A stretch of 32,390 nucleotides of DNA from Thermoplasmata archaeon (GTDB lineage: Archaea > Thermoplasmatota > Thermoplasmata > Thermoplasmatales > Thermoplasmataceae). The stretch covers positions 1 through 32,390 of the forward strand of contig JAJYUI010000007.1 of assembly GCA_021792595.1 (NCBI GenBank), read 5' to 3'. Shown one piece after another: positions 9,406 through 19,299 of this stretch (its first letter is position 1; each line of letters begins with the position of its first letter). The position numbers and the translations under genes were made by a program. Below the pieces are notes generated by a model, which saw nothing but the letters and a program-made list of their open reading frames with translations, was not told the origin of the DNA and did no database searches.

Positions 9406-12400
9406 ATGGCCCATTCAATGCCCTTTAGGCTAATCGTGATTCTTGTGGCTACACTTATGGTGTTTTCGTTTCCGTTTTCATTTTCGTCATTCTCCTCCAA
9501 CGGCGGATCGAACCTGCCCCAGGCTCCGGTGCATCAGTTAAGTTCTGTGGGACATTCCACCGCAATACCAGGATCAATAAGCGTTTCCAGCTCGAATATA
9601 TCCTTTACCGGAAATGTTGTATCTGATTTTGCCGGGCACATGGTTGCTTCTAACAACAACGCGAGCGCATGGGGTGCAACCAACAATATCTCCAGGCTGT
9701 ATGTTGCATTCAACTCCACATATCTTTTCATAGGGGTTTATGAGAATATTTCCGGAAATTCGCTCTATGTTTTCATGAGCAACAATTCCGGAACGCCATA
9801 TGGAACCACAAATATAACAGGGCTGAACACCTGGAGCAGGAACATTAATTTCACCAACCCGATGAACTATATGGCAACTGTTTATTCACCCAATTCCGGT
9901 CCATCAGGTCAGAATGCCTTCGTAATAAACAGTTCAGTTGCAAAGAGCGACACTTCCCCTTTCGCCACCACGATTACGAGTTATTTCAGGTTCGGATCTG
10001 CCATGAATACAACTGAAATCAGGATTCCGTGGACATCTCTTTTCCCTTACGGTCACAGCGGAAACCTTGACATGAACATATCCGCTTTTGTTGTGGGCAG
10101 CGGGGGTCCCTGGCTCGGAACCGGCATTCCATTTTCGCAGAAAGGCACTTATAACAGCGGATCGCAGAGCGAGTTCACCATAAGCAACTCTGTCAGCATG
10201 AATTTTGGAACTCTAACGGTAGCCACTTCGCAGCATATTCCGATAAACCTTGCCATAGTCTTTAACGACCACCAGCCCCTGTACAAGATTGTCGGCTCCC
10301 AGAATTACCAGCTTCCCTGGACTGAGGCCCACGCTACTGCAGAATACATGGTGCAGCCGTTGATAGCACACATGTATCCTCAGATAAACGTTACGTACGA
10401 ACTTTCTGGTTCATTACTCTACCAGCTGAATAATATCTCCTCAGACCCGCAATACAATAATACGTACATTCAGGGTGCATTCATTCCCTGGAGTTCGCTG
10501 AACACCACCCAGAACCTCACATACCTGGACAACCTGACTTATGATTATTTCAGCATTCCTGGATACGTGTTTTCACTTGGAGAACCGGCTTCAAACCTGT
10601 ACGCAAACATACACAACAACTGGACGGCTGGAAAAAGGCTCAACGCTACCCAGTTCGAGGATGCTAAAGTCCTATGGTTTCTTTATGACATAAGTACCTC
10701 CCTTGTGGAAGGAAAGCTTGGGGTACAGTGGAAGAACAGTACTATCTGGGCAATGCACAACCAGACAAGCTTCACTCAGGCAGACCTTGTAAAAGTACTT
10801 GATTACTCAAGGTGGCTCACAGGAAGGGTGATGAACGCATTCTCCGCCGACATGATGGGAAACGTCACCGGCAGCAATAATGTGGAACTTATGACAACGC
10901 CGTTCTACCACCCGTTGATGCCCCTCCTGGTCACGAACAGCATATCCGGCCCGCAGGGGAGTATATCCAAGGGAGCCTATAATGCTGATCTACTGGCGCA
11001 ACTTGAATACGGAAAGGGCCAGTTTTACAACTACTTTGGAATGACGCCGACCGGTGTGTGGTCGCCTGAGGCAGCAGTTTCGAACGCGACCGTTTCTCCC
11101 CTCAACCTGTCCGGGTACAAGTGGACAGAATCATCTGAATGGACTCTTCAGCAGAGCGGTGTTAATGCTCTAGACAGCGGAAAAGGCGGAAACGTGACCC
11201 AGTTGCAAAACCTGTACACCCCGTACAAGGTGATGGGAGCCAACGGGACCTCCGTAACTATGTTCTTCAGGGATGATTATCTCTCCAACGCCTGGGCATT
11301 CAATTACGGTAGCATGAGTACATCCGCCGCAGTGGCGAGTTTTATCAACTACCTGAAGGGAGTTTATAACTCAATACCTCTGAAAGATCACAACAATACA
11401 TTGGTGACGGTTGCCCTTGACGGGGAAAACTGGATGTTCATGTCCCCTTTCGCGAATGACGGAATACCCTTCCTTGATGCACTTTACTCCGGCCTGGAGG
11501 CAAACTCATCATATATACACACCGTAACCCCGCAGCAGTATCTTGCTACCCACTACCAGCTTCCAGTGATACACAATCTGGCTTCAGGAAGCTGGAACCA
11601 GGGCAATGGAGTTGCAGCACCCTATCAGGGAGACATATCCCTGACCCAGTGGTCTGGATATCCTGTGCAGGACTTTTACTGGGAGGTACTCAACGAGGTG
11701 CGTGGAATGGTTATGCAGTACCGGGTCCAGAACGGACTGACCCAGCTGGGTAATTATACGCTGGTAGAGCAGAATCTCACGGCCTCAGGAAAGGAGGGGA
11801 ACTTCACAAGAGCGATGAACGCTATTTACGCAGCAGAAGGCAGTGACTGGTACTTCACTGCGGCCCCATGGGACATTACCGGTTCCAACATGATCCCGTT
11901 CGACTATATCTTCAAGGGTGATCTCATCTATGCTCTCCACCAGATCGGAGAGGCTATTCCAGATTATCTTACGACTCATTCGATGCCGCCATATCCTGCA
12001 TTCTCCATGGGGCAACCTAACCAGGCACATACACCAACCATGGGAGGCTATCCGCAGACGTCTTCCAGTACAGGCATAGGAACTGCGTTTTCGGTGACTT
12101 CCAATAACGGATGGCAGGGTTCTGCTGTATACATGAACAATTCATCGGCTTCCACTCCGCTTGGAATCACCCAGATGGATATCGCATACAATCCCAGCAC
12201 ATTTTATGTCCAGATCTTCGTTAATGGAAAGGCAACAAGTTACATTGCAAATTCCAGTATCCAGATATCACTGTATTTTTCCGGTTCCGGAGTATTCAAC
12301 CCGTCAATGGGGAACGTCAGCTTTGATGTGCCTGGTGCGAATTACAATTCAATTCACGGAAATGCCCCGCTTGACTTCCCTGCAAACTACATGATCTCAC

Positions 12401-14397
12401 TCTCTTCGTATTCCTTCAATTCGAAAGGAGTGGGGGCATATGTGGTCTACTCCGCTGCTGGTTTCGGGAAGTGGAACACAATGGTACAGGACGCCAATAC
12501 ACCCGCGTACATAGGGCAAACGATCCAGTTTGCAATTCCATTCACCTATCTGGGAATGGTTCCTGGAGACACCTTCTACATGGCAGCAATGGCATCGACC
12601 AACCCAGGACCGGGAATCCACCCTGCAGTCTATTCAAGCTTGACACCAGTCCTGGTTAATGTTCCTGCCTCACTGGGAAAGTTCTACCCGATTGCTGCAA
12701 TACACAATACCGTTCCAGATAATGGACCGGGGAATTACACCTACCCAAATCAGCCAGCACAGATTCCAAACGGGTCTCTGGATATGCAGTGGATCAACGT
12801 ATCGATGAACAGCTATGACATGATGTGGAATTTCACTTTCGACCAGCTGTGGAATATCTGGAATGGCCCACTTGGGTTCTCCAACCAGATTGTGCAGGTT
12901 TTCATCAATGAGAACAACGGCTCAGGTTCGTCTTCCCTTGGAGCAGGTCCCAACGCAAATGTGAACAGGCCATGGCAGTACTCCATCTATCTCTCCGGAT
13001 GGGCGGCATATATTGCCTCCTCGTCCGGTTCTCAGTATACTAATGGCATTGTTGCAAAGGCAAATCTAACCTCAAGGACCGTGTCAATGGAATTTCCTCT
13101 TTCCATAATAGGAGGAAATCCGAGGTATTACGGTTATACAATCGTATCCGGTTCATATGATGGCTATGGCACTAACGGATGGAGAATAGTTGACAAGGTG
13201 AACACCTCGAATGGAGGATGGCAGGGAGGCGGAGGTGATCCTCCCTGGAGTTCAAATATATATAGCTACATAGCCCCGGCAACGGTTGGCGAAGGGAGCC
13301 AGACACAGCAGCAGGCACTCACTTACAGTTCAGGAAAAATCCCTACGATTACACCTGTCTTCCTGCCACTGCTCAACAGTTCCCTGGGCATGGCGCAATT
13401 CAACTATACTTCTTACAACGGATCAGTGCTTGTAAGGAACAGCAACACATACTACGACATGTTCGTCTCCAACATGTCGGGGTCAAACAACCTTTACTTT
13501 TCCTCCTCCACCGACATGATCGGCTGGACAAACCCAACAGAGGTGAGATCAATTTCCGGCATCGATCACTTTTCAGCGACCACCATAAATGGATCAGTTT
13601 ACGTACTCTTTAATGAACGAGCTAGTCCGGATAAACTGAACATTGCCAGGGTCTCACTTTCTTCCGCTACTTCGACCATGCTCGGTTCATTCAATGCCAC
13701 ATTTGCTATCCTCAGGGTTTCAGCCGTGAACAATAACACAGTTGGCAATTATGTAGCCATATCCAACGGGAGCTATGCACAATTCCTGCGTGTTGCTTTA
13801 ACGTCGTCAAAGGCCACAGTGTCTGCCCTGGCCGGTTACTCCGGGTCCGGATACGCATCCATAGACCAGTTTGGCGGGGAACTCTTTGCGGCAGTGATCA
13901 ATGCCAGCAAGGTACTTTTCATAGACCAGTTCTCTACCTCCGGTAGCTTCCAGAAGGCAGTAAAGATGAACACAAGCGGCGTGGCTGACTTCTCTATTGC
14001 AATCAGCGATTATGGAAACCTCTGGATAGCATATGCAAACAGTACCTCGCCAGGTTCTATTTTCTTCACGAACACTTCCTTGAATGGTGAGTGGACATTT
14101 TCACCCCTTACTGCCATGTCTCTTTCAGGGTCAGACGTTTACGAGATTTCAATCTTGACCGTTAACCATGGTGGTACAAGCAGCCTGATAATGACCTGGG
14201 GTGCTGCCAGTTTAACAGGGAATTCTATTTGGGCATTGAATTCCACGTTGTCCTGGAGTAATGTGGCCATCAAGCAAAGCTCGGCAACGGCTCCTAACTC
14301 ACTGCCGCTTTGGGTATACATAGTGGTCGGCGTGGTTACCGCTGCGGTAGTTGCAACAGCATCTTATTACCTGTTCTACAGGAAAAAGAAGGGTTAA
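9406..14397 (+). CDS. Secreted, C-terminally membrane-anchored GH57 glycoside hydrolase (amylopullulanase-like) with N-terminal DOMON/CBM9-like, glucodextranase-C-like and sialidase-like repeat regions
   Basis: Signal-like N-terminus (FRLIVILVATLMVFSFPFSF). GH57 motifs FNDHQPLY, TGVWSPEAAV, KWTESSEW, FFRDDYLS and DGENWMF. DNGPGNYTYP stretch typical of glucodextranase-C domains. C-terminal TM then RKKKG. The ORF track starts at TTG 9391; ATG 9406 gives better spacing from the TATA box. Confidence 0.88.
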   Translation: MAHSMPFRLIVILVATLMVFSFPFSFSSFSSNGGSNLPQAPVHQLSSVGHSTAIPGSISVSSSNISFTGNVVSDFAGHMVASNNNASAWGATNNISRLYVAFNSTYLFIGVYENISGNSLYVFMSNNSGTPYGTTNITGLNTWSRNINFTNPMNYMATVYSPNSGPSGQNAFVINSSVAKSDTSPFATTITSYFRFGSAMNTTEIRIPWTSLFPYGHSGNLDMNISAFVVGSGGPWLGTGIPFSQKGTYNSGSQSEFTISNSVSMNFGTLTVATSQHIPINLAIVFNDHQPLYKIVGSQNYQLPWTEAHATAEYMVQPLIAHMYPQINVTYELSGSLLYQLNNISSDPQYNNTYIQGAFIPWSSLNTTQNLTYLDNLTYDYFSIPGYVFSLGEPASNLYANIHNNWTAGKRLNATQFEDAKVLWFLYDISTSLVEGKLGVQWKNSTIWAMHNQTSFTQADLVKVLDYSRWLTGRVMNAFSADMMGNVTGSNNVELMTTPFYHPLMPLLVTNSISGPQGSISKGAYNADLLAQLEYGKGQFYNYFGMTPTGVWSPEAAVSNATVSPLNLSGYKWTESSEWTLQQSGVNALDSGKGGNVTQLQNLYTPYKVMGANGTSVTMFFRDDYLSNAWAFNYGSMSTSAAVASFINYLKGVYNSIPLKDHNNTLVTVALDGENWMFMSPFANDGIPFLDALYSGLEANSSYIHTVTPQQYLATHYQLPVIHNLASGSWNQGNGVAAPYQGDISLTQWSGYPVQDFYWEVLNEVRGMVMQYRVQNGLTQLGNYTLVEQNLTASGKEGNFTRAMNAIYAAEGSDWYFTAAPWDITGSNMIPFDYIFKGDLIYALHQIGEAIPDYLTTHSMPPYPAFSMGQPNQAHTPTMGGYPQTSSSTGIGTAFSVTSNNGWQGSAVYMNNSSASTPLGITQMDIAYNPSTFYVQIFVNGKATSYIANSSIQISLYFSGSGVFNPSMGNVSFDVPGANYNSIHGNAPLDFPANYMISLSSYSFNSKGVGAYVVYSAAGFGKWNTMVQDANTPAYIGQTIQFAIPFTYLGMVPGDTFYMAAMASTNPGPGIHPAVYSSLTPVLVNVPASLGKFYPIAAIHNTVPDNGPGNYTYPNQPAQIPNGSLDMQWINVSMNSYDMMWNFTFDQLWNIWNGPLGFSNQIVQVFINENNGSGSSSLGAGPNANVNRPWQYSIYLSGWAAYIASSSGSQYTNGIVAKANLTSRTVSMEFPLSIIGGNPRYYGYTIVSGSYDGYGTNGWRIVDKVNTSNGGWQGGGGDPPWSSNIYSYIAPATVGEGSQTQQQALTYSSGKIPTITPVFLPLLNSSLGMAQFNYTSYNGSVLVRNSNTYYDMFVSNMSGSNNLYFSSSTDMIGWTNPTEVRSISGIDHFSATTINGSVYVLFNERASPDKLNIARVSLSSATSTMLGSFNATFAILRVSAVNNNTVGNYVAISNGSYAQFLRVALTSSKATVSALAGYSGSGYASIDQFGGELFAAVINASKVLFIDQFSTSGSFQKAVKMNTSGVADFSIAISDYGNLWIAYANSTSPGSIFFTNTSLNGEWTFSPLTAMSLSGSDVYEISILTVNHGGTSSLIMTWGAASLTGNSIWALNSTLSWSNVAIKQSSATAPNSLPLWVYIVVGVVTAAVVATASYYLFYRKKKG

Positions 14398-14505
14398 GTT
14401 TCCTTGACCCTTTTATTTTATTTCTCGCAATGCCGTAAATAGGCCACATGTTTGCAGACAAGAAGCAGATGCGTAATCCTATAATTCGTGCTGGTCTTGT
14501 GAAAT

Positions 14506-15540
14506 TCACACTATGTGCAATACTGCCTTCTCAAGAGCGATGTCTTCAACCTTAGCTGATCGTCCCCCTATGGAGTAACTCTTTCCATTCGAAGACAGGA
14601 TAAGACTGTGGCGCAACCCCTCTTCATTTTCGATTTTTACCACTGAACCCGAAAGTTCCACCTCCTTGCCTTCTACCATGCCGGTAACGTTGATCGAAAG
14701 CTTCTTTCCTGCCTGGATCATTGAGTTGCAGATTTCGCACATCAGCCAGTTGGTCGTAAACGAGAATTTTTTCTTCTTTTCCGGATACACTATTTCCTCT
14801 GAGGGCCCCCAAAGTGTGTGATAGAAATAGTAATTCAGGATGTGTATCATCTCGTTTTCCTGAATAAACACTGAAGCCTTCCTGGAGTTAAATACACTCT
14901 CCGTATCCAGGAAGCCGGTCACCCTGTCAGATATTATGACTTGGGACGAAGCGTATTTTCTCCTCCTGACGAACGAATCGGAAAATTTTGGTCCTATCTC
15001 ATCCTGATTTATCTCCGGAGAGAGTACGAGCGCTACTGTCACCCCCCTCCCTATGGCTTCCTGAATGTATTTCTTGGCGTATTTCCACCAGACTGGCCCC
15101 ACGCAGATAAGGAGTTCATGCCTGGCTCCTGAGATTGTCTCCCTTACTTTTTGCCGGATGTTGTTTTCTGCTTCAATTAACCATATTGGCGGTTCATCAT
15201 TGCCGGTTCCGATTTAATTCTCCTCAAGTTTCTTTGACATAGCTTCTATGTCAAGAGTAAGTTCCTCAATTCTCCTTCCAAGAACCGTGGTCACTGGAAG
15301 AGCCCTGTATACCTTCTTTTTCCCCGGGCTGGCCTCAACCAGTCCCTTGGATATCATGTTATTGAATACATCATATATCCTTGGCTGGGGAACCCCGGAT
15401 AACTTAACAACGCCCATTGCGGTTAGAGGACCGTTGGTTAACAGGGTTCTGTAAACCTTGATCTCGTAGGATGTCAACCCGAATTTCGATAACTTCTCAA
15501 AAGCCCCTTCCAAACCTTCACTACTCACACTATCAGACAA
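14506..15540 (-). pseudogene. TrmB-family sugar-sensing transcriptional regulator interrupted by one in-frame TAA stop (15214-15216)
   Basis: ORF 15214..15540 carries the TrmB HTH (LSKFGLTSYEIKVYRTLLTNGPLTAMGVVKLSGVPQPRIYDVFNNMISKGLVEASPGKKKVYRA). Reading on in the same frame after the TAA gives IGTGNDEPPIWLIEAENNIRQKVRETISGARHELLICVGPVWWKYAKKY..., which joins ORF 14506..15102 (TrmB sugar-binding domain). Confidence 0.8.
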
Positions 15541-15572
15541 GAGTAGAATCCTATCGTTTCAGATATAAGTTT

Positions 15573-15582
15573 TCCAATTGGA
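15573..15582. promoter_or_regulatory. Perfect palindrome TCCAATTGGA just upstream of the TATA box (ACTTATATCT, 15561-15570) of the TrmB-like gene
   Basis: 10-bp perfect inverted repeat. The TATA-like element is about 26 nt from the TTG start at 15540. Confidence 0.35.
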
Positions 15583-15583
15583 T

Positions 15584-15880
15584 CTAATTTATGTCCGTAT
15601 GTTGATGTTTCATTCCATTCTTCGACCGGATATCAATATTCCAAAAGCCAGGCGAGGAGGAAGCACAAAGGGCACCTATTGAAATACTCAGTTCAACCGT
15701 TGTCCTATTATTGACTTTCTTAACCTCTGCCTGTATAGAAATGAGATTTCCCCACAAGTTAATCAGTTTCTCAAACCGATACTGGTCAAATTTCTCAGGC
15801 AACGAGGTTGCAGAATAGCAGGGATGGCCAAGTATGGTTTGATAGTATGTACAGGAAATATCTAAGTATATATGAAACAA
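15584..15880 (-). CDS. Doubtful hypothetical ORF (98 aa) between the TrmB-like gene and cbiA
   Basis: ORF fills an otherwise unexplained 360-bp gap, but I recognise no family and it would cover the TrmB promoter region. Confidence 0.2.
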   Translation of the reverse strand: MFHIYLDISCTYYQTILGHPCYSATSLPEKFDQYRFEKLINLWGNLISIQAEVKKVNNRTTVELSISIGALCASSSPGFWNIDIRSKNGMKHQHTDIN

Positions 15881-15902
15881 ATCCAGTTACGGTGCACGAT
15901 CT

Positions 15903-17177
15903 CTGAAAGCCATAGGAATCACTGCTCCTTTCACCGGGTCCGGGAAAACAACGGTCACGCTTGGGGTCCTGAAGGGGCTTGAGAATTCAACATCCGTGAA
16001 GATAGGCCCTGACTATCTAGACACAATGCTGCACTCTGCTGTCACAGGAGTTCCGGGTAACAACCTAGATCGCTGGATCCAGGGAAGAGCGTACAGACGT
16101 CTTCTGGCAAGTCTGGCAGAAAAATATGACTATGCCGTGCTGGAGGGGGTCATGGGATTGTTTGATTCCGGTTCTCCTAAAGATCTCAGTTCCTATTATT
16201 ATTTCAATGCTCTCGGAATTCCGTATATTCTGGTCGTGAATGTCGCGAAACTGGCTGAATCCGCATACTACGTTGCAAAGGGATTCCTTACAAAGTTATG
16301 TAAGGGAGTGATTATCAATGACTATTATTCGGAGAGACATCTTGAGATGGCAAGCAGTCCTTTCAGGCAGAGAGGAATAAGGATCGTTGGGGCTGTCCCG
16401 CATGATGATTCTATTTCTCTGGAGGAAAGACATCTGGGCCTTCGAACGGATCTGGATCCCTCAAGAATTAATGAAATAGCGTCCAGGGTTTCCTCGCACA
16501 TTGACTTCTCATTCATTGATAATCTCCCTGAAATCAATATTTCAGCCGCTACGCAGTCATCAGGCTATGGCATGAGCGGTTTGAGATTCGCGGTGGCACT
16601 GGATTCTGCTTTCAATTTCTACTACAGTTCAAGCCTCAGGTTCATGGAATTGAGGGGAAAGGTCGAGTATTTCTCCCCGCTCAATGGTGAAATTCCAGAA
16701 GACCCTGATTTCATATACATTGGTGGGGGGTACCCCGAACTCTTTGCAGAAAAATTGTCCAGAGTTTCTGCAACTAGAGATTACATCAAGAACTTCTCCC
16801 TGGCAGGAGGCGTCATTCTTTCAGAGTGCGGAGGATTAATGTATCTTGAGGATAAGTTGTTTGCAGGAGACAGAGTGTTCAACATGTGCGGCGTGTTTGA
16901 CGGGAAAACGTTAATGAAAGAAAAACCAGTTATTGGCTACACTAAACTTAGGGCAATGTCCGATACCTTTCTCTTCCGCAAGAATGAAACCCTGTATGGT
17001 CACGAATTCCATTACAGCTTGGCAGAGGATAGTGCGTTGAAAGTGCTGAATAACGAGATTGGCCGTGGAATAGACGGAACCGATGGGCTTTACAAAGATA
17101 ACACACTGGCGACTTATTCCCACTTTGACCTGTCCAGATACGGTAAGAGGATCGTCAGAAACATAAAACCCTCTTGA
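15903..17177 (+). CDS. cbiA: Cobyrinic acid a,c-diamide synthase (CbiA)
   Basis: P-loop KAIGITAPFTGSGKTTVTLGVLKGL lies upstream of the ORF-track start but in frame with it. Also KIGPDYLD, EGVMGLFDS, and C-terminal GATase PDFIYIGGGYPELFAEKL...LSECGGLMYLEDKL...GHEFHYS. The 5' boundary is uncertain (CTG at 15903). Confidence 0.85.
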   Translation: MKAIGITAPFTGSGKTTVTLGVLKGLENSTSVKIGPDYLDTMLHSAVTGVPGNNLDRWIQGRAYRRLLASLAEKYDYAVLEGVMGLFDSGSPKDLSSYYYFNALGIPYILVVNVAKLAESAYYVAKGFLTKLCKGVIINDYYSERHLEMASSPFRQRGIRIVGAVPHDDSISLEERHLGLRTDLDPSRINEIASRVSSHIDFSFIDNLPEINISAATQSSGYGMSGLRFAVALDSAFNFYYSSSLRFMELRGKVEYFSPLNGEIPEDPDFIYIGGGYPELFAEKLSRVSATRDYIKNFSLAGGVILSECGGLMYLEDKLFAGDRVFNMCGVFDGKTLMKEKPVIGYTKLRAMSDTFLFRKNETLYGHEFHYSLAEDSALKVLNNEIGRGIDGTDGLYKDNTLATYSHFDLSRYGKRIVRNIKPS

Positions 17178-17404
17178 GGTTATCTGCGGATGCCCCTTTA
17201 CGATATCGATGAGGACTATTCCCAATTCGTTTCTGAACCCTACGGATTCTAATGCCATGGTATTCGGAAACCTGTGTTACGGCCATATACAGGATCAACC
17301 CTGCCTGATACCTGGCAGTTATCATTATCGCCAATCTTGCGTCTGATCTATAAGAAAATACTTTAATTGGAAGTACATCTGGGAAAACTACTGGAGAAGA
17401 CTCA

Positions 17405-17842
17405 ATGGCAAGAATGCATAGCGGTAAGAAAGGGAAATCCGGTTCTCATAATGACTACAGATCAGACGATCATGAATGGGTGTCCATATCACAGGACGAA
17501 TACAGACAGGTGGCAACATCGCTCAGGAAGGAGGGAATGTCGGCATCCATGATTGGAATAAGGCTCAGAGATCAGTTTGGTCTTCCTGGGTCCAAGGTTA
17601 TTGCCGGAAAGAAACTTACCGTACTGCTGGAGGAGAATGGCATGAAGCCTGAGATACCCGAGGATCTCGTGGCACTGATTGCCAAGTACCAGAGAACAAC
17701 AAAACATCTGGAACTGAATCATGGTGATTCTGCAGCCATCAGGGGTAGAAACCTAATTATGGCCAAGATCCTGAGACTTGTAAGGTACTACAAGAAGAAC
17801 AATTATCTATCCCCTGAATGGAGCCTGTCCAAGGTTCTTTGA
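17405..17842 (+). CDS. rps15: 30S ribosomal protein uS15 (S15)
   Basis: Characteristic archaeal S15 sequence MARMHSGKKGKSGSH...IGIRLRDQFGLPGSKVIAGKK...HLELNHGDSAAIRGRNLIMAKILRLVRYYKK. Confidence 0.97.
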   Translation: MARMHSGKKGKSGSHNDYRSDDHEWVSISQDEYRQVATSLRKEGMSASMIGIRLRDQFGLPGSKVIAGKKLTVLLEENGMKPEIPEDLVALIAKYQRTTKHLELNHGDSAAIRGRNLIMAKILRLVRYYKKNNYLSPEWSLSKVL

Positions 17843-17844
17843 TA

Positions 17845-19224
17845 ATGCTTTCAAGCGTGATAGGCAAGGGACTCCAGGATGAGCTGGATATATTATCGGA
17901 ACACATTTCTGACAATGATTATCTCAGGATACTTGCACACTATGATGGTGACGGGACGAGCGCCGCCATTATTCTCGCCAAGGCGCTCCTGAGGGAAGGG
18001 AAAAGGTTCCACATAGGGTATATCAAGAACCTTGGAGGAGAGGGTTTCAGAGAACGAATTGAGGAAAACCAGGATATATACACAATAGTGGTTGATGCCG
18101 GATCTGACCAGGCCAAATTTGTGCCTGAAGTTGAGAAATTAGGGATTCTGGATCATCATTTCTTTCAGGAGGGACCGGCAAAAGCACTCAACATTAATGC
18201 CAGAAATCATGGAATAGACGGGACCAGAGGCGCCTGCGGAGCGACCATGGCCTACATAGCTGCACTCAATCTTAATGAGAAAAATGCAGACCTATTTCCA
18301 TTTTTTCTTTCTGGAGCGATAGCGGACAAACAGGACATTGGGGGATTCTCTGGACTAAACCAGAAGCTTGTTCAGGAGTATGGAAGCAGATACAAGAAGG
18401 TGCGTACCATAAACCTTGAGGGAAAGGACATGATTGAGTCTCTGGCATATTCCACCGATCCTTTCTTTGATGGCATTTCCGGTAACGTGGAAAACTCCAA
18501 GAAGTTACTCCTGAAGGCCGGCATTGACCCTAACACAAACGTTTTCGATCTCAATGAAGACGAGAAACAGGTGCTTGAGAAGGTTCTCGGAATAAAGCTT
18601 ATTTCCCAGGGAGTAGGAACAGACACACTCAAGTATCTTGAAACTGACATGTACAGATTCCCTGGAATTGATTTCACCTCAAAGGAAATCAGTTCAATAA
18701 TAGATGGAAACTCAAAGCTGAACAAGAACGGAACACCAGTCCAATTTTTCCTCGGAGATGAATCCACGCGTGGAGAATCCATCAGCAACTGGAAAAAATA
18801 CAAGAGTGTGCTGATTGATTACGCATACAAGGCTTACAAGGAATTATATGAGGATACACATGTAAGGTATTTCTATGCTCCAGAGTCTGAAATGGCTGGA
18901 TCTATCGGTGGTTTGCTCATGCTGTATCTTGCTCCGCAGGACAAGCCGCTTATTGGATTCAATGTCAGTGACAGCATTACCAAAGTTTCTGGCCGAGGAA
19001 GCAGAAGACTTGTTAACATTGGGTTGAACCTGTCCCTTGTCATGAGGGTTGCCTCAGAAAGCGTTGGAGGAAATGGAGGAGGTCACGACATTGCGGCAGG
19101 AGCAGTGATACCAAAGGGAAAGGAATCCCAATTTGTACACATTGCGAACTCAATAATTAGGGAGCAGGTGTCTCCGGGAACAGCGGAAGAGAGACAAAAG
19201 CCTGTGAAGAAAGCGCAGAAATGA
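17845..19224 (+). CDS. DHH/DHHA1 family single-strand exonuclease, archaeal RecJ-like (GAN family)
   Basis: DHH motifs: LAHYDGDGTSAAIIL, VVDAGSDQ, LDHHFF; C-terminal DHHA1 GGNGGGHDIAAGAVIP. Located right after rps15. ORF track start 17818 overlaps rps15; ATG 17845 fits better. Confidence 0.9.
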   Translation: MLSSVIGKGLQDELDILSEHISDNDYLRILAHYDGDGTSAAIILAKALLREGKRFHIGYIKNLGGEGFRERIEENQDIYTIVVDAGSDQAKFVPEVEKLGILDHHFFQEGPAKALNINARNHGIDGTRGACGATMAYIAALNLNEKNADLFPFFLSGAIADKQDIGGFSGLNQKLVQEYGSRYKKVRTINLEGKDMIESLAYSTDPFFDGISGNVENSKKLLLKAGIDPNTNVFDLNEDEKQVLEKVLGIKLISQGVGTDTLKYLETDMYRFPGIDFTSKEISSIIDGNSKLNKNGTPVQFFLGDESTRGESISNWKKYKSVLIDYAYKAYKELYEDTHVRYFYAPESEMAGSIGGLLMLYLAPQDKPLIGFNVSDSITKVSGRGSRRLVNIGLNLSLVMRVASESVGGNGGGHDIAAGAVIPKGKESQFVHIANSIIREQVSPGTAEERQKPVKKAQK

Positions 19225-19299
19225 ACAGTCATTCTCCGTCCCGGTAAAACAATTCTGTCTTGGAAAACCTTAAGGCTTCCAATATACTATGTGATTCGA

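Noticed and set aside
15214-15216. TAA as selenocysteine or pyrrolysine recoding in the TrmB gene
   Set aside because: Those recoding events use TGA and TAG, not TAA; no SECIS/PYLIS-like argument applies.
18372-18803. 143-aa antisense ORF in the RecJ-like gene
   Set aside because: Shadow ORF opposite a well-supported DHH protein.
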